Position numbers and translations under genes: made by a program
Shown here: positions 52,792 to 64,000 of the stretch, in pieces
How the letters are laid out: each line of letters opens with the position of its first letter
Numbering within the stretch: position 1 is the first letter of the stretch
Origin: Morella rubra
Lineage: Eukaryota; Streptophyta; Magnoliopsida; Fagales; Myricaceae
Assembly (NCBI GenBank): GCA_003952965.2
Contig: CM025851.1
Location: 4,611,637-4,675,636, forward strand
Length of the DNA stretch: 64,000 bases
Direction: 5' to 3'
The notes under the pieces: model-generated
Told to the model about the DNA's origin: nothing
What the model saw: only the letters and a program-made list of their open reading frames with translations
Databases searched by the model: none

Positions 52792-53323
52792 TGTTTGCTT
52801 CTGAATCTCTGATGCCACCGTTTTTGCGTTCTTGTCGCCTTGGTTTTTCACTCGAGGGTGGAAGGTAAATATATAGAGAACAGGACACTTGCAAAACCAG
52901 AAACTTCCACGCAGACACGTTTGCGAAGCACTGGCCACGCTGTCACTGGGATGCCTGTGCCACGTTTGTGAAAGTGGGCAGTGGAAGGCCTACGTGTCTT
53001 TCTGCTATGATTTTTATGTTAAAAATCAAGAAAAGAAAAGAACAAGCTGATAAAAACGGTTCGATCAATGAAGGTCCCGACTCTCCTAGGCTTTCTGGAG
53101 TTAGCACCCTTAATTATAACAATTTTATCATGACTTAAGGGATTAATTTTTTAATTAGTTTTTTGTTTTTATCTGAGCGAGATATTGGTGTTTGATACTT
53201 CCCACTCCACACGGTGCATCCGCGGGGTTTTAGGAGTTAGGGTTTTAGATTTCGCTAGTACAGCATGCAGCGCTTACGAACTGAACTGGAGGACTACGGT
53301 CTGTTACTGACCGACTGACTATC
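52792..53323. promoter_or_regulatory. short bidirectional promoter region
   Basis: 532 bp between the divergent start codons of the unknown-function gene (minus) and the mTERF gene (plus). Both promoters must lie here or overlap it. No repeat element is present, unlike most other intergenic gaps in the window. Confidence 0.55.
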
Positions 53324-56300
53324 ATGTCCTTCTCCAAGTCCCTTCGATTTTCCACAAATCCTGCTCTCCCATTCTCACCAATCCCGTACACCAGTCTCTT
53401 CACTCCAGTTTTCATCCCCATAAACCCTCCTCCTCCCCACAAACTGCCACTGAAGTACCAACCTCTTCTCCCCCCAAAACCTCTTCTCGTATCCTCGCCA
53501 AGCAACCAGCCGACACCTGCTTCTGCGTCTGGCTCTCTATCCAACAACCAATCATCGGAAACCCAAGAGACCCAAGAGGCCCAAGAGGCTATTTCTCAGT
53601 TTCTTCAACAATCCGGAGTCTCAGTGGCGGATTCAGAATCAATTGCTTCGAACTCGCCGCGATATTTGGCGATGTTGGTGGATGGAGTTAAGGAATTGGA
53701 CGAGCTCTCGCTGTGGGATTCGTGGAAAAGTGAAGGGAAAGAGTTGTTTGCGGGAAATGTTGGGTTCAAGAAGAAGCTTGTTTATATGGCCAAGGAGAAA
53801 GGGGATAATGGCAAGGTTGCGTTCTTGGAGAGTGTGGGGTTGAGTCTTTCTTCGGCCATGAATGTTGCGCGGTATCTGTCAGCGGAGACGCTTCCGTGTC
53901 TAATTCACAAGGTGTGAGAGAATTCCGAAATGGTCATTTTGCGTGATGTACTGCAAAGTTGTGGGGGTTCTTTTGGTTTTCTCGATCGTAGATAACAGGT
54001 GTGAACCTCTATTTGGTAGCTGAGAGAGCAGAGTGGATAAGGAGAGGGATTGTGATACTTTGAGAGCAATAGCCTCGTGAATTTTTTTATTTTTTTTGTT
54101 AAAAATGGAAACCGTGACATCTTTGGTTGCGGAGGTTAGAATAGGAGCCTGATTTTGGTAGTATTTTGCCGTGGGCGATCTCACTAAACCAGTGTTTTTA
54201 TCTTTATTTCTTTTAATGACTTTCACATCCCTCTTTGATATGGTCAAGTCCCTGCAGTAGACATTCCCAATTGACCCGTATTCTGTACATTTAACAGACA
54301 TTTTGCGGCTTAATGCTTTGTTTCAGGCTTAAACTTCATGACTTTGAGACAGGTTTTGATTTGATGCGGTTTCTGTTAGATTTAGGTAGTTAGATTCAGC
54401 GTTATCGAAAGTGTCGCCTCACTTGATGACCTATTCCAGAGCTTTATATTTCTTCCGCTCTCTTTTCTCCCCCCTTCTGGCCCCAAATTGTGGTAAATTC
54501 TATAAACTGATCAAGATTTAGATACATGGTACTGATTTCCTTTAGCTTTAGTTGTCTTAAATCGCATATTCTTTCATCTGTTGGCCACAATTGTTGCTTA
54601 TTTCTTATTTCACTCATAGGTTAAATGTATGAAGGAAATTTTATTCGCTGGCAGTAATGATGGGGGGATCATTGGAAAAAATGCTCGCCGTATGATGATG
54701 CAGTTGTCAATTCCTATTGATGAAGAAGTGCAACAAACCTTGTCCTTTTTTGAAAAGGTAGGGTACTGTCTTTCCCAAATTTCAGCAATGGTTTCATGTA
54801 GATCCATGCAGGTAGACTATAGATGTATGTTTATTTAAGTGAATGTGCAACGGTTAGATGAATTTTCCATCTTATGCTGTAGATTGAAGCAAGGCGTGGA
54901 GGTTTAGACATGCTGGGTTCCAACAATGCCTCATTTCGATATCTAATTGAATCATTTCCGCGGCTTCTATTATTATCAGTAGAATCCCATATGAAACCTG
55001 TGGTGGAATTTCTTGTGAATATTGGAATACCAAGAGAACACGTGCGGGACGTTGTCCTATTATTTCCACCAATTATTTTCTGCAACATTGAGGTTATTAA
55101 ACTCAGAGTCCGGGGTTTCAAGGAGGTACATTGAATTTTTCTTATGCTTCATCTTATTTAAGTATGTGCACAAAAGCACATTGTGGGATGATTGGGAATA
55201 AAGTAAAGAAGATGTAACATACATGAGCAATCACTGTTGGTTCTAGGTCTTTTCTTCACTATATGGAGATGACCTTTTTTCTTTGACCACCCAAATGTAC
55301 CGTCTTAAAAATGCATTGATCCTTTTTGCATTGCTGCTATACCTACAATTACTTAATTTAAGTAGAAGGGGTTTATGATCTCATATGCTTTGTTGCTTGG
55401 TATGTTTTGTTGTTATCCTGTCTGACTATGTTCATAAATTGTTTTTGTAGCTCTCTGCAGTGGATAAAGATTTTGGCAAATTGTTGCTAAAATATCCGTG
55501 GATTCTGTCTACCAGCATTCAAGAAAACTACAAGGCGGTGCTTGTGTTCTTTAGTTTGGAGAAGGTATGATGCCCTATCAAGTGATGTTTGGTTCCACAG
55601 CCTAGTTTTGCCAAGATTATGTCTTCCTTTTTGTTTTCACCTGATCTGCTTTTTTCCAAATCAAACACCAAACGTTGTATTTACACACACGAGAAGTATT
55701 GCTAGTGTGTCTACTGCTGACGGGGATGCTATTTTGGTTTCTTGTACTGCTACTTTACTTCTGTGTTGCTTATGGGGACAACCTTGAGTCAAGGTTCTTA
55801 GCCACTCAGGGATGTTATTGATATGTCAAACCCAACTTTGCATTTATTGACCAATCAAATCTTCTCTACTTCGGAAAAGCATAAACAAGAAGGTCAGAAT
55901 AAGATGCAAAAATGAATTAGCATAGCAGGTGTTGATTTTGACCTTGGATTTGTATAACCTCCAAGAGTGTAATTCCATTTCGTTTAGAGTAACTAGCCGT
56001 TTTTTGGGTTCCATCCAGTCTATTTCCTTGCCATGGAGCTGCTATATGTTTTCTCCACACATCCTTTCTTCATTGAGATTAAGAATTTGGTCATAGATTA
56101 CATACATCAATACCTTTCTCACATTTAAGTTTTGTGTTTGTCTTTGCTCGTTTTTTGTAGACATATATCTTATATATGTCCTATTGGTTGCATTTATTTT
56201 GTCCTTTGGGTGGGTGGGTGGGATGGGGGAGACAGGAATGCTTTATTGATTTGTCAAAAGTTCTGATTCATTACAAATTGAAATATGGAGGAATTATAAT

Positions 56301-58532
56301 GCTTTGCAACAGGTTCCAATAGTGAGTGTTCACTGTGCAATCAAAAGCTGGCCTCACCTTTTGGGTTGTTCAACTAGCAAGCTAAAGCTGATGACGGAAC
56401 AGTTTGGCGAATTCGGTGTTCAAAACAAAAGGCTGGGTCAGGTTATTTCTAAAAGTCCCCAGCTACTTCTAAGGAAACCTCAAGAACTTCTCGAGGTGGG
56501 CATTGCTGCAATTTTATTTAAATTATGGAATATACTTCGTGAAATGCATAATCTTCCATTTTACATGATGCATTTTGGCTGAAGAATGCTGGAACACTGG
56601 TCTAAGATTCCTTTCTCGACTATACTTATCAAAAAAAAAAAAAGATTCCTTTCTCGACTATTTTATATTAGTTTTGTTCTTACTTTGATATTGGACCTCC
56701 ACATGTCTGTTTCAGATATCATTAGGTGTTTCCCTTTTCATGTTTTTGAGTTGTGATTGTTTATATATGCATTGTACATGCATAATAGAAAACGAGCTTG
56801 TATCGAATAAGAGAGGGAAAAAATGTCATTTAAGAACAGTCTATCGGGAAAGTACCAACACACAGGAAATACAGGAGAAGAAAAGAATAAACCAGGTCTT
56901 ATATTCGAGATGTCGCCTATAGTATAGGCTCTACTTATTTTCAGTCTGAGATTGTAGCTGTGGCGACAGTCATATGTACCTACAGAAGAAGATTAGTTAG
57001 TAAGATGACCATCAAAGCTATGAGAATCTTCCGTGTACATTGAGGACCAGCACTGCTATAGCTGCTCTTGGTAATTAGTAAGTCATGATCTCTTGAATTT
57101 TCTTAGGAAAAAAAGAAGAAGAAGTAATTTCTCAGTAGAACAGTTCCTAATTCCTTACCAAGTCTGAAGGCATTTTTTCAACTGTCCACTCAATGCCCTA
57201 GGTTGGAGAAATTGAAAGCAGTACTTTCCCAAACAATCGTAAAAGTACCTTAGATTCCCTGTTGACCTGCATTGCTTGTGGATACCTACCATACTATGCC
57301 TTAGTTACTGATTGTGAGTACTTTTCAAGTAAGCACATGATTCATGGAGCCCAAATGCCAGTGTATCTGTGAAATGGTATGAGCCAAGTCAAGTACGTTT
57401 GCTTAAATTTTAAGCATGCTGCTAGTCTATACTATGCATAGATTTGGCATTTAAGCTTTTCAACTCATTTAATGATAGGAACTTTGATTTTTCTCAACCG
57501 TCCAGTTACCTAGGGGCCTCTAGCCCTACATTTTGTTCAATGCCCTACTTAACCAACCTTTGCCATGTTCCCTCTGATTGTCTGTCTCTCCCAGTCATTC
57601 AATTGTGAATAAATGTAAAACAGAGTATTCACTGATATCTCCCAAGAAGAATGGAATTATATCTAAATGCAGATGATGCACTCAAATAAAGTTTCTTGAG
57701 TATTTCTCTTAATGTTATGTATAGGTCATGTCGTTTCTGGAACATGTGGGACTTGATAAAGAAACTATCAGAAGGGTAATGGGCCGCTGTCCTGAAATTT
57801 TTGCTAGCAGCATTGAGAAAACTCTCAAGAGAAAGATTCAATTCCTTACTAGTATTGGTGTTCGCAGAGCTCACCTTCCCCGCGTAATGAGAAAATATCC
57901 AGAGCTACTTGTGTCCGACGTGGACAGAACTTTACTTCCTAGGTAATGCTTCTATACTCGAGTATATTATCTAAATGCTGTTGAAGTAAAGTTGTCAAGC
58001 GATTCATCTTCAGATTTTTCCTTCTCTGCCTTAGAAATGATTAGCATATTAGCTGAGGAAAAATGTGGGTCTTGCCACCTAACTTATTCTGTTGATTAGA
58101 GGCATAAATCTGTGATTAGAGCCACATAAGTCAACTTTGCTATTTGTTGCAAGGTTGCCCTGGATCACAGCATAATTACTGGCACCATGTTTGATGTGCA
58201 GGATGACGTACTTGAAGACATCAGGGCTAACAGGAAAGGATATTGCATTTATGGTACGGAGATTCTCTCCTCTGCTTGGATACAGCATTGAGCAGGTTTT
58301 GAGACCAAAGGTAGAATTCCTTGTCACCACTATGGAGAAGCCAATAACTGATGTGGTGGACTATCCGAGGTATTTTAGCTACTCATTAGAGAAGAAGATA
58401 AAACCAAGATTCTGGGTGCTAAAAGGACGGAATGTTGAGTGTAGCTTGAAGGATATGCTGGGAAGAAGCGACGAAGAATTTGCTGCCGAGTATATGGGAG
58501 TCGGAAGCATCCCTTCTCCTGCTCATCAGTGA
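53324..58532 (+). CDS. organellar mTERF-domain protein, 7 exons
   Basis: Helical-repeat nucleic-acid-binding protein of the mitochondrial transcription termination factor family; plant members act in chloroplast or mitochondrial gene expression. Exons 53324-53911, 54620-54757, 54883-55125, 55451-55564, 56313-56495, 57725-57942 and 58202-58532 give 1815 nt, or 604 aa. The N-terminal ~75 residues are rich in Ser, Pro and Lys with almost no acids, like an organelle transit peptide. The mTERF array covers about residues 250-560, with the typical repeats: a leucine-rich helix then a Pro, as in LIESFPRLLLLSVESHMKPV, VVLLFPPIIFCNIE, LLLKYPWILSTSI, VISKSPQLLLRKP, VMGRCPEIFASSIEK and VMRKYPELLVSDV. 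Final motifs are VVDYPRYFSYSLEKKIKPR and SDEEFAAEYMG. The long N-terminal part resembles the MTERF2/EMB2219 branch, but I am not sure enough to assign that symbol. Confidence 0.93.
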
Positions 58533-60091
58533 AAAGGGAAGTGCTTGCTTCATATTTAGTTAGTTTTTGTATTTCCCTTTTTTTTCTCCCATAGCTTGGT
58601 TTCATATTAATGATTTTTGTGAATAGTATACCCCTGATTCAAATAGAAAGTTGTAGGATCATCGCATAATCTCAAATTATAGGATATTTGAACTTTGTTT
58701 TCAGAATGCTAGCAAGGTAATGATCCGAGTGATCATGAATCCATGTACTTGAATTTCACCCACACGTGGATATATTGCTACATTTGGACAAGATTGTACT
58801 TCCAACTTTCCAAATACATATTCCTTGTAATCGACATCTTGTTCTTCTTTTGTAAGTGTAGCTACGTCTTCTTCAGAGCCCATGTGCTCCTATCCTCGAA
58901 ACGTTTTGACGCCAAATGGAACTCCGTAGAAGAAGATGAGGAGGCCTTCGAGTCGTTACCAAAGCCCTGGACGCCATGTCCTGAGAGTTGAGAGATCTTT
59001 GCCCTAAACCTTAAAAACCAGCAATTTCCCTAACACTGAATTATAATTCGATAAACCAATTTTTCAGTGAAATTTGGAATTTGGGCAGATTCTTTTGTTC
59101 GTTAGATTGGATGTGAATGCGGTCAACGCTGTCAAGGAAATTATATTTCTTCTTAAATTGTCAAAATATTTGGGCTTGAGAAAATCATCCTAAATAGTTG
59201 GAAACCGAATTAACCTGGAGCTCCAGGCCCAAGTTGAAGAACTAGGCCCATCATTCCCGCGCTCCGGTCTCTTTCTCTACTTGATCAAAATACCTGACCG
59301 TTGAAACCGTTTCCGCCATCCGTATTAGTCAGATTGCGAAAGCACCCCAAACTTGTTGGCTTGGCTTTTATGATTCGAATCCAGGTTAGCGCATATAGAT
59401 TTCTGGGAACCTCCTCTTTTTCTCTTTTTCCATTTCCGCTTGTTGATTCCAGGGCTCTTCTTTGTACACGTATGTTCTTTTTCATTCTTGTGCTTTGAAT
59501 AGTTTTTTGCGATACAGACTATACCAATGAAGAACAAGGATTCAAACATGTATCTGTGCATTATAAATGGTTTGTGGATGTCCGCAGAGGACCTCGTACT
59601 TTTTCATGGGGAAGCGACAAAAAATTTTGGTGAGCGGAGAGTGTAACATGATGTCCCGAGCCTCAACCGAACAGTTTTTTTGTGACTTTTCATAGAATTA
59701 TTTGCTTCTGATCCATTGATAATCGAAAAAATGGAAGGGAAAGAGAGAGAAGACTATTTCGAATTACTGGAACCCACATCCAGATATGAATGCTCTGATT
59801 TCACTTCCTTTCTTGAGTAACGCTACACATATTAAATTAATTTTTGAACTTTTTTTCATCAAAACGATGCAAATTTATAAATGAAAAATGATTTGTTTTT
59901 TGTTTTCATTACTTTTACCATTTTGGATTCTGTCGTGCATGTTTGAAAAATTACATGATTGCACTTGAGATATAACTTTCTCAGGTAGCACCTAAGATAT
60001 TTTCTCTAATTATCTTGGCAGTGCAACTGCTATGGTGCTGCTATCAGTTAATATGGGCTTTAGATAAGGCACGACAGGGACTTCTTTTAGA
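58533..60091. other. intergenic region
   Basis: 1.6 kb between two plus-strand genes. It should hold the mTERF 3' UTR and the promoter, and perhaps 5' UTR exons, of the Cys-rich gene. The frame at 58743-58991 ends in an acidic, Pro-containing stretch (SLPKPWTPCPES), but I cannot link it to a gene. Confidence 0.45.
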
Positions 60092-61622
60092 ATGGGGGGT
60101 GTCATCGGTAAAGCTGCAAATGGCCTCGGAGGTCTTCTTGGAAATGCTTTTCTAGCTCCACTTAAGACTATCTTTGGTGCATCATGCGAGTAAGAATTAA
60201 CTTCCAAGCTCTTTATGTTTCATGGTTTGCTTTCTTTTACTAGTGTTGGGCTCTGCCACACTCTAGGAATAAGTTGTAAAGTTGAAATGACAGCCACTCT
60301 ATTGTCTGTCAAGAGTTCATGGAATATTGATATAATCCTGTGGTCAAGTGAATTTGTTCTCTGCTTGGATCTAAAAAGAACATGTGCCACATATCTGTGA
60401 GATTGTGTATCAGCAGAAATACTCTGGACTTGTAGTTAGGGGTCCCATTAACTATACTAACGCGACTACTTTAGAGTTCAAAGAGTAGTGTTGTGTGGTC
60501 ATGCCTCCCCAAAGCAGGATATAAACTAATACTGAATTAGAAGCCATCTAGATCAACAACCAACTCCTCTATTCATAACTGCCAAAATTGTCCATCTCCA
60601 TTTTTAGACAACATTAATAAATTCCTTTAGATGCAGTTAAGATGGATGAACATAAACTTTCATCATCTGAGATATGTGTTGGGACCTCATTTTTCCCTGC
60701 CGCAATCATGGATGGAGTGATTTTATCATGAATGAATATTCATTGATATGGTTTTCAGTACACTTTCATTTCTGTTTTGACTTTGATCTGCTTGATCTGC
60801 AGGGGTGTTTGTTCAGGACCTTGGGACATTGTTTGTTTCATTGAACATTTATGTGTCTCCGATCTGGTGAAACTTTTAATGATCTTGGTCCTTTGCTACA
60901 TAAGTAATGCTTCTTTCCTCAGTTTTGTTGATGGCTATCTCTCTCTCTCTCTCTCTCTCGCTATCTTTTTTTTTTCTGCTTTCCATTGGTTTCAAAATAT
61001 TACCCTGAGAAGTATTAGATGGGCTGATGGCCTTTAGGGTCCTCTCCTTTTCTTTGAATTCACTGCTTAACTGTTGAAGTCTTAACCTATCTTTCTTCGT
61101 TGAAGGTAAGGAAACGACTGATTTCATGTATATTTGCCTCTGCTTTCAGTGTTATTATTCTTCTACTTATTGTTCAAGGTGGGCATTTGCCAATGCATTG
61201 GAAAAAGTCTGTGTAAGATGTGTTGGGCAGCATGCGAGGCATATTGGTTTGCTTTAGAAGACATTACCTGTTTCTTGTGGCACAAATTAAAGAACACTAA
61301 GAGGATAAACCGCCGGCGCAGACGCCATTTTCAAGATGTTGAACAGGTCTATAGTTCAAGTGACGAAAGTGATTTTCCAGATGATTATGGTCCATTTAAT
61401 GTCAACAGAAAGCGAAAGTCAGTTACAGAGAGACAAAACCATTGGCTGCGGAGCTCTCTCCACACTTCAAATAGGCATAGTAGCCGCAGTCACCGTCACC
61501 ATCCTGTTCATGTTAAGGGCGGGTCTCATGGATTAAGAAGCTCAAGACAACTTCAATTGAGTAAGGTAAGAAATGCCCGAATAGAAGCTGGAATTTATAA
61601 GAGAAGGAGGCTTATAAGATGA
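60092..61622 (+). CDS. Cys-rich membrane protein of unknown function
   Basis: Exons 60092-60189, 60803-60903 and 61150-61622 sum to 672 nt, or 223 aa. The protein starts MGGVIGKAANGLGGLLGNAF, so Gly2 and Gly3 and the amphipathic helix might favour lipid or membrane contact. Next come a Cys-containing segment (SCEGVCSGPWDIVCFIEHLC), one long hydrophobic stretch (about 54-78, DLVKLLMILVLCYIMLLFFY), then a tight Cys cluster (GICQCIGKSLCKMCWAACEAY, split around residues 78-98), and a basic, Ser/His/Arg-rich tail (RINRRRRRHF, then many RS/RH pairs). I know of similar plant proteins but of no assigned function. Splice phases agree across all three exons. A (CT)n tract sits in intron 2. It has the same orientation as the mTERF gene and converges with the VPE gene. 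Confidence 0.82.
60939..60959. repeat. (CT)n microsatellite in intron 2 of the Cys-rich gene
   Basis: About 10 CT units starting 35 bp after the donor at 60904. Confidence 0.85.
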
Positions 61623-62098
61623 CCATACCATGATGGAGATATTGTTTTGTCGAGGCCCAAAGGCATGTGAAGTTAGGAGGACATGAAGTTTGACTTGCTG
61701 AGCTTTTCTTTGCACAAAGACTTGAGTTTGCTGGGAGGGGCAGGGCCAGGGGGTACCGTTTCTTCACTATAGCCATCTTCATAGGTCAAGCTATTTTGTT
61801 GAGGGGGGAGGTGCAGGGGAACAATTGTACTGTTTCTGTGCTTCTAATTTGTTCATGTATTTTCATTTCAATTTCTCAAATGCAGCAAAATATAACTCTT
61901 GTAGTGATTTTTTAACAAGTTTTTCGGGTCTTTCCTTGCAAATAATTTTGTCACGAGTTGGGCTTTTAGGCTGGATTATCATGTCTATATATATATATAT
62001 ACATGATTTATCGCATGGTGTATAACATTTACGGAAACAACTTAGGCCACGATAAACGAATTCAGGTCCGACCATTTTATTACATTTTGAAAGAAATG
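61623..62098. other. convergent 3' flanks
   Basis: 476 bp between the stop codons of the Cys-rich gene and the VPE gene. It should be 3' UTR from both sides, with an (AT)n run near 61986-62001. Overlapping 3' UTRs are possible. Confidence 0.55.
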
Positions 62099-64000
62099 CT
62101 AAGCTGGGGGTGTTATTGGACAAGTCTGAATAGATGCAGAAACCATTTGCTCCAAGTTAATCCCAGCATTGCACATGTTAGCAAAAGCTCGCATGTATTT
62201 CCTCCCATACTTCGATAAGGGTCCGCAATATTTCTCATAAGTTCTTACCTGTATGAAAAATGGCAAATCAAATACTATAATCAGCAAGGTGAAAGGGGCT
62301 TGTGGAATTTACGCAGAGAGCTCAAAACCAGAAGGAAATTAGGAAGGTCCTACAATAATCTTAAGACAATCCCAGTCGTCCACAAGAGGTTGCCCAGTTG
62401 GCCGAACAGTCTCCAACACCTTTGAGCTATTGTCATTTCCAAACAAAAGCTTCCCAATGTGATCTATGTCGTTGTCCACGTGCTGTCTAGAAGAAATTTC
62501 ATCAAGCAGTTGCTTTTCAGCTTCGACCTTCTCCCGAGAGCCAACGGGGGCTTTATGGTACTGAAAAAGTAATTCATGAAACTGAGTTATAAAGTAGTAG
62601 GAGAAAAAAGCCAAAAAGGAAACGCAGTATTTTTCTTTTCCTGAGAGAAAAGAAACGTAATTTAAATGGCATAAAAGAAGGAGGAAAAAAAAAAAAAGAA
62701 GACATCTTGGACTCTCAAAATTGATCACCTTGTTCCAGAAATGAAGAAGATCTGCATCACGTTGGCTAACAACCCTCAAAGTTGATGGTGGAGAAGGGTC
62801 TTCAGCAGAAGTATAGTTGTCGTTTGCAGGGTTTGTACCCACGTAAGAGAAGAGGGAATCATTTCTACGACTTCTAGTTCCATATTCCATGACATGAGAA
62901 CTATATTCAAGAACTGCTGCTGCTGTCCTCCTCCGAACCTGTAATTCTCAAAATCCAACATTTTGGACGAATTGGTCAGAAATATATATATATAGCAAGT
63001 TTAGAATTTATTATTCTTGGGCAAATTACTCTTAATAAATTTATGATCTGTCTTGTGATATAACAAGATATTCATAGAAATCAGTACCACATTTTAACGT
63101 TTAATGTTTCAGAAGACATTTAATTGTTACCACTTCGTACTGCTTCCCCAAAGTTTCCTTGCGCAGATCATGTTTGTCACTGCTCCGAATTTGCAAATAG
63201 CAAAAGTTTACCAACAAAGCAAGAAGAAATTACTAATTAGGAAAAAGAATTGCGTGGGTAAGGGTTTAATTATATATGTAAAATAATCCGAACTAATTAA
63301 TTAAGGTGCACACGCTGTATCTAAAGGGTACGTATATATCCTACCTATCCTCCAACCAAGCAATGCTATATAAGTCTCCCAAGCAGGTGTCATACATTTC
63401 TGAAGGAAAACTTGGATTGTAGTCGACGGGACAATACGCTGCCCAACTATTTTCCTTTGCATTTGATGCTGTAGTTGCATATATGTTCAGATTGTTTGGA
63501 AGAAGACCCTCAAAAATACTCCCCGACTCACAAGCTTCCAGGTAGAATACCTGTAATTAATTTAGTCCAAAAACCATATCAAATATTGATCGAAAGAGAT
63601 GAATATATATATATCTATTGATCAGCTTGTTGGAAGTACCATGCTTTTGTAAGCCTTTGCCTCGTGCTTCCTCTTCAATACGTCGATTAGATCTTTGGCA
63701 TAAACGAAGTCACCGCTAGGCATCCCTATTAATACACCACATATATATATAGACCGAAAAAAACGTCAATAATATATTATTTTCTCTTACAAGATTTTAG
63801 AAAGTAAAACTGCAGAATTAAACTAATTATTTTTTTAAGGAAGAAAACGGAGAAGGGTTCTATCTAAGTCTGAAGACGAATTGTGTAAAATTATGCAAAA
63901 TGACAGCTGTGATTTAAAGAAACAAATTTAATTTTTCAACGCGAGCCACGTCATTTAATGAGCAAGTCAAGGTTTCTTCTCACCTCATTAAATAATGTGG
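62099..64000 (-). CDS. VPE: vacuolar processing enzyme (legumain), 3' part only
   Basis: Asparaginyl endopeptidase (C13 family) of the vacuole, which matures seed storage and vacuolar proteins and takes part in programmed cell death. Exons in the window are 63640-63725, 63345-63550, 63131-63179, 62729-62938, 62354-62560 and 62099-62248 (908 nt, about 302 residues). The gene enters an intron at 63726 and continues past the right edge, so the signal peptide and catalytic His are outside. The catalytic Cys is in YLEACESGS (codon at 63530-63532). Other family blocks are [38 protein letters not shown] and [17 protein letters not shown]. The C-terminal autoinhibitory domain has [19 protein letters not shown], the prodomain cysteines and FANMCNAGI, ending CPITPPA. 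It appears intact. Which VPE subtype (alpha, beta, gamma, delta) is unclear. Confidence 0.93.

Noticed and set aside
58743..58991. Small plus-strand frame ending in an acidic, Pro-containing stretch
   Set aside because: It is hydrophobic low-complexity followed by a short acidic end, with no homology I recognise. It could be a 5' exon of a neighbour but cannot be supported.

Overview
The window is nuclear DNA of a flowering plant, most likely a woody eudicot. The genes are split by many GT-AG introns, all protein matches are to plant families (tau-class GST, QRT3, pollen receptor-like kinase, USP-type receptor-like cytoplasmic kinase, TIO/FUSED kinase, plant mTERF, vacuolar processing enzyme), and the intergenic DNA is AT-rich with small inverted-repeat elements. 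I cannot name the species from sequence alone. Gene models were assembled by hand from reading frames and splice sites. For all but the last, partial gene the exon lengths sum to a whole number of codons and end in a stop.

Layout, left to right. 0.7-5.3 kb (-): mitochondrial chaperonin CPN60/HSP60, 18 exons. 6.5-9.3 kb (+): complex I subunit NDUFA13/GRIM-19. 10.4-12.8 kb (-): F-box protein. 14.0-14.9 and 17.4-18.2 kb (+): two tandem tau-class glutathione S-transferases. 20.9-22.6 kb (-): QRT3-like polygalacturonase. 24.2-26.5 kb (+): pollen-type LRR receptor-like kinase with a degenerate catalytic core. 28.4-34.9 kb (+): USP-domain receptor-like cytoplasmic kinase. 36.7-48.4 kb (-): TIO (TWO-IN-ONE/FUSED) kinase with a large armadillo-like C-terminal half. 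51.4-52.8 kb (-): conserved plant protein of unknown function. 53.3-58.5 kb (+): organellar mTERF protein. 60.1-61.6 kb (+): Cys-rich membrane protein of unknown function. 62.1 kb to the right edge (-): 3' part of a vacuolar processing enzyme, whose 5' exons lie outside the window.

Functional neighbourhoods. Two nuclear genes for mitochondrial proteins (CPN60 and NDUFA13) are divergent, 1.2 kb apart. QRT3, the pollen-type receptor kinase and TIO are three families with roles in male gametophyte development and lie within 28 kb. Otherwise the genes look like an ordinary, functionally mixed plant gene neighbourhood.

Intergenic DNA carries several MITE-like families. One is a ~225-bp element with perfect 18-bp terminal inverted repeats, near 6.0 kb, with a close copy near 50.7 kb and a diverged one near 49.6 kb. 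A second family starts GCGTTTGTTTG and has copies near 13.5, 49.4 and 51.2 kb. There is also a ~375-bp foldback element near 9.8 kb. The 2.9 kb upstream of TIO is a nest of such elements. I saw no CRISPR array, rRNA, tRNA or prokaryotic-type system, and nothing that convincingly forms a new multi-gene system. The best leads are the two unknown conserved genes, the predicted pseudokinase and the inverted-repeat elements.
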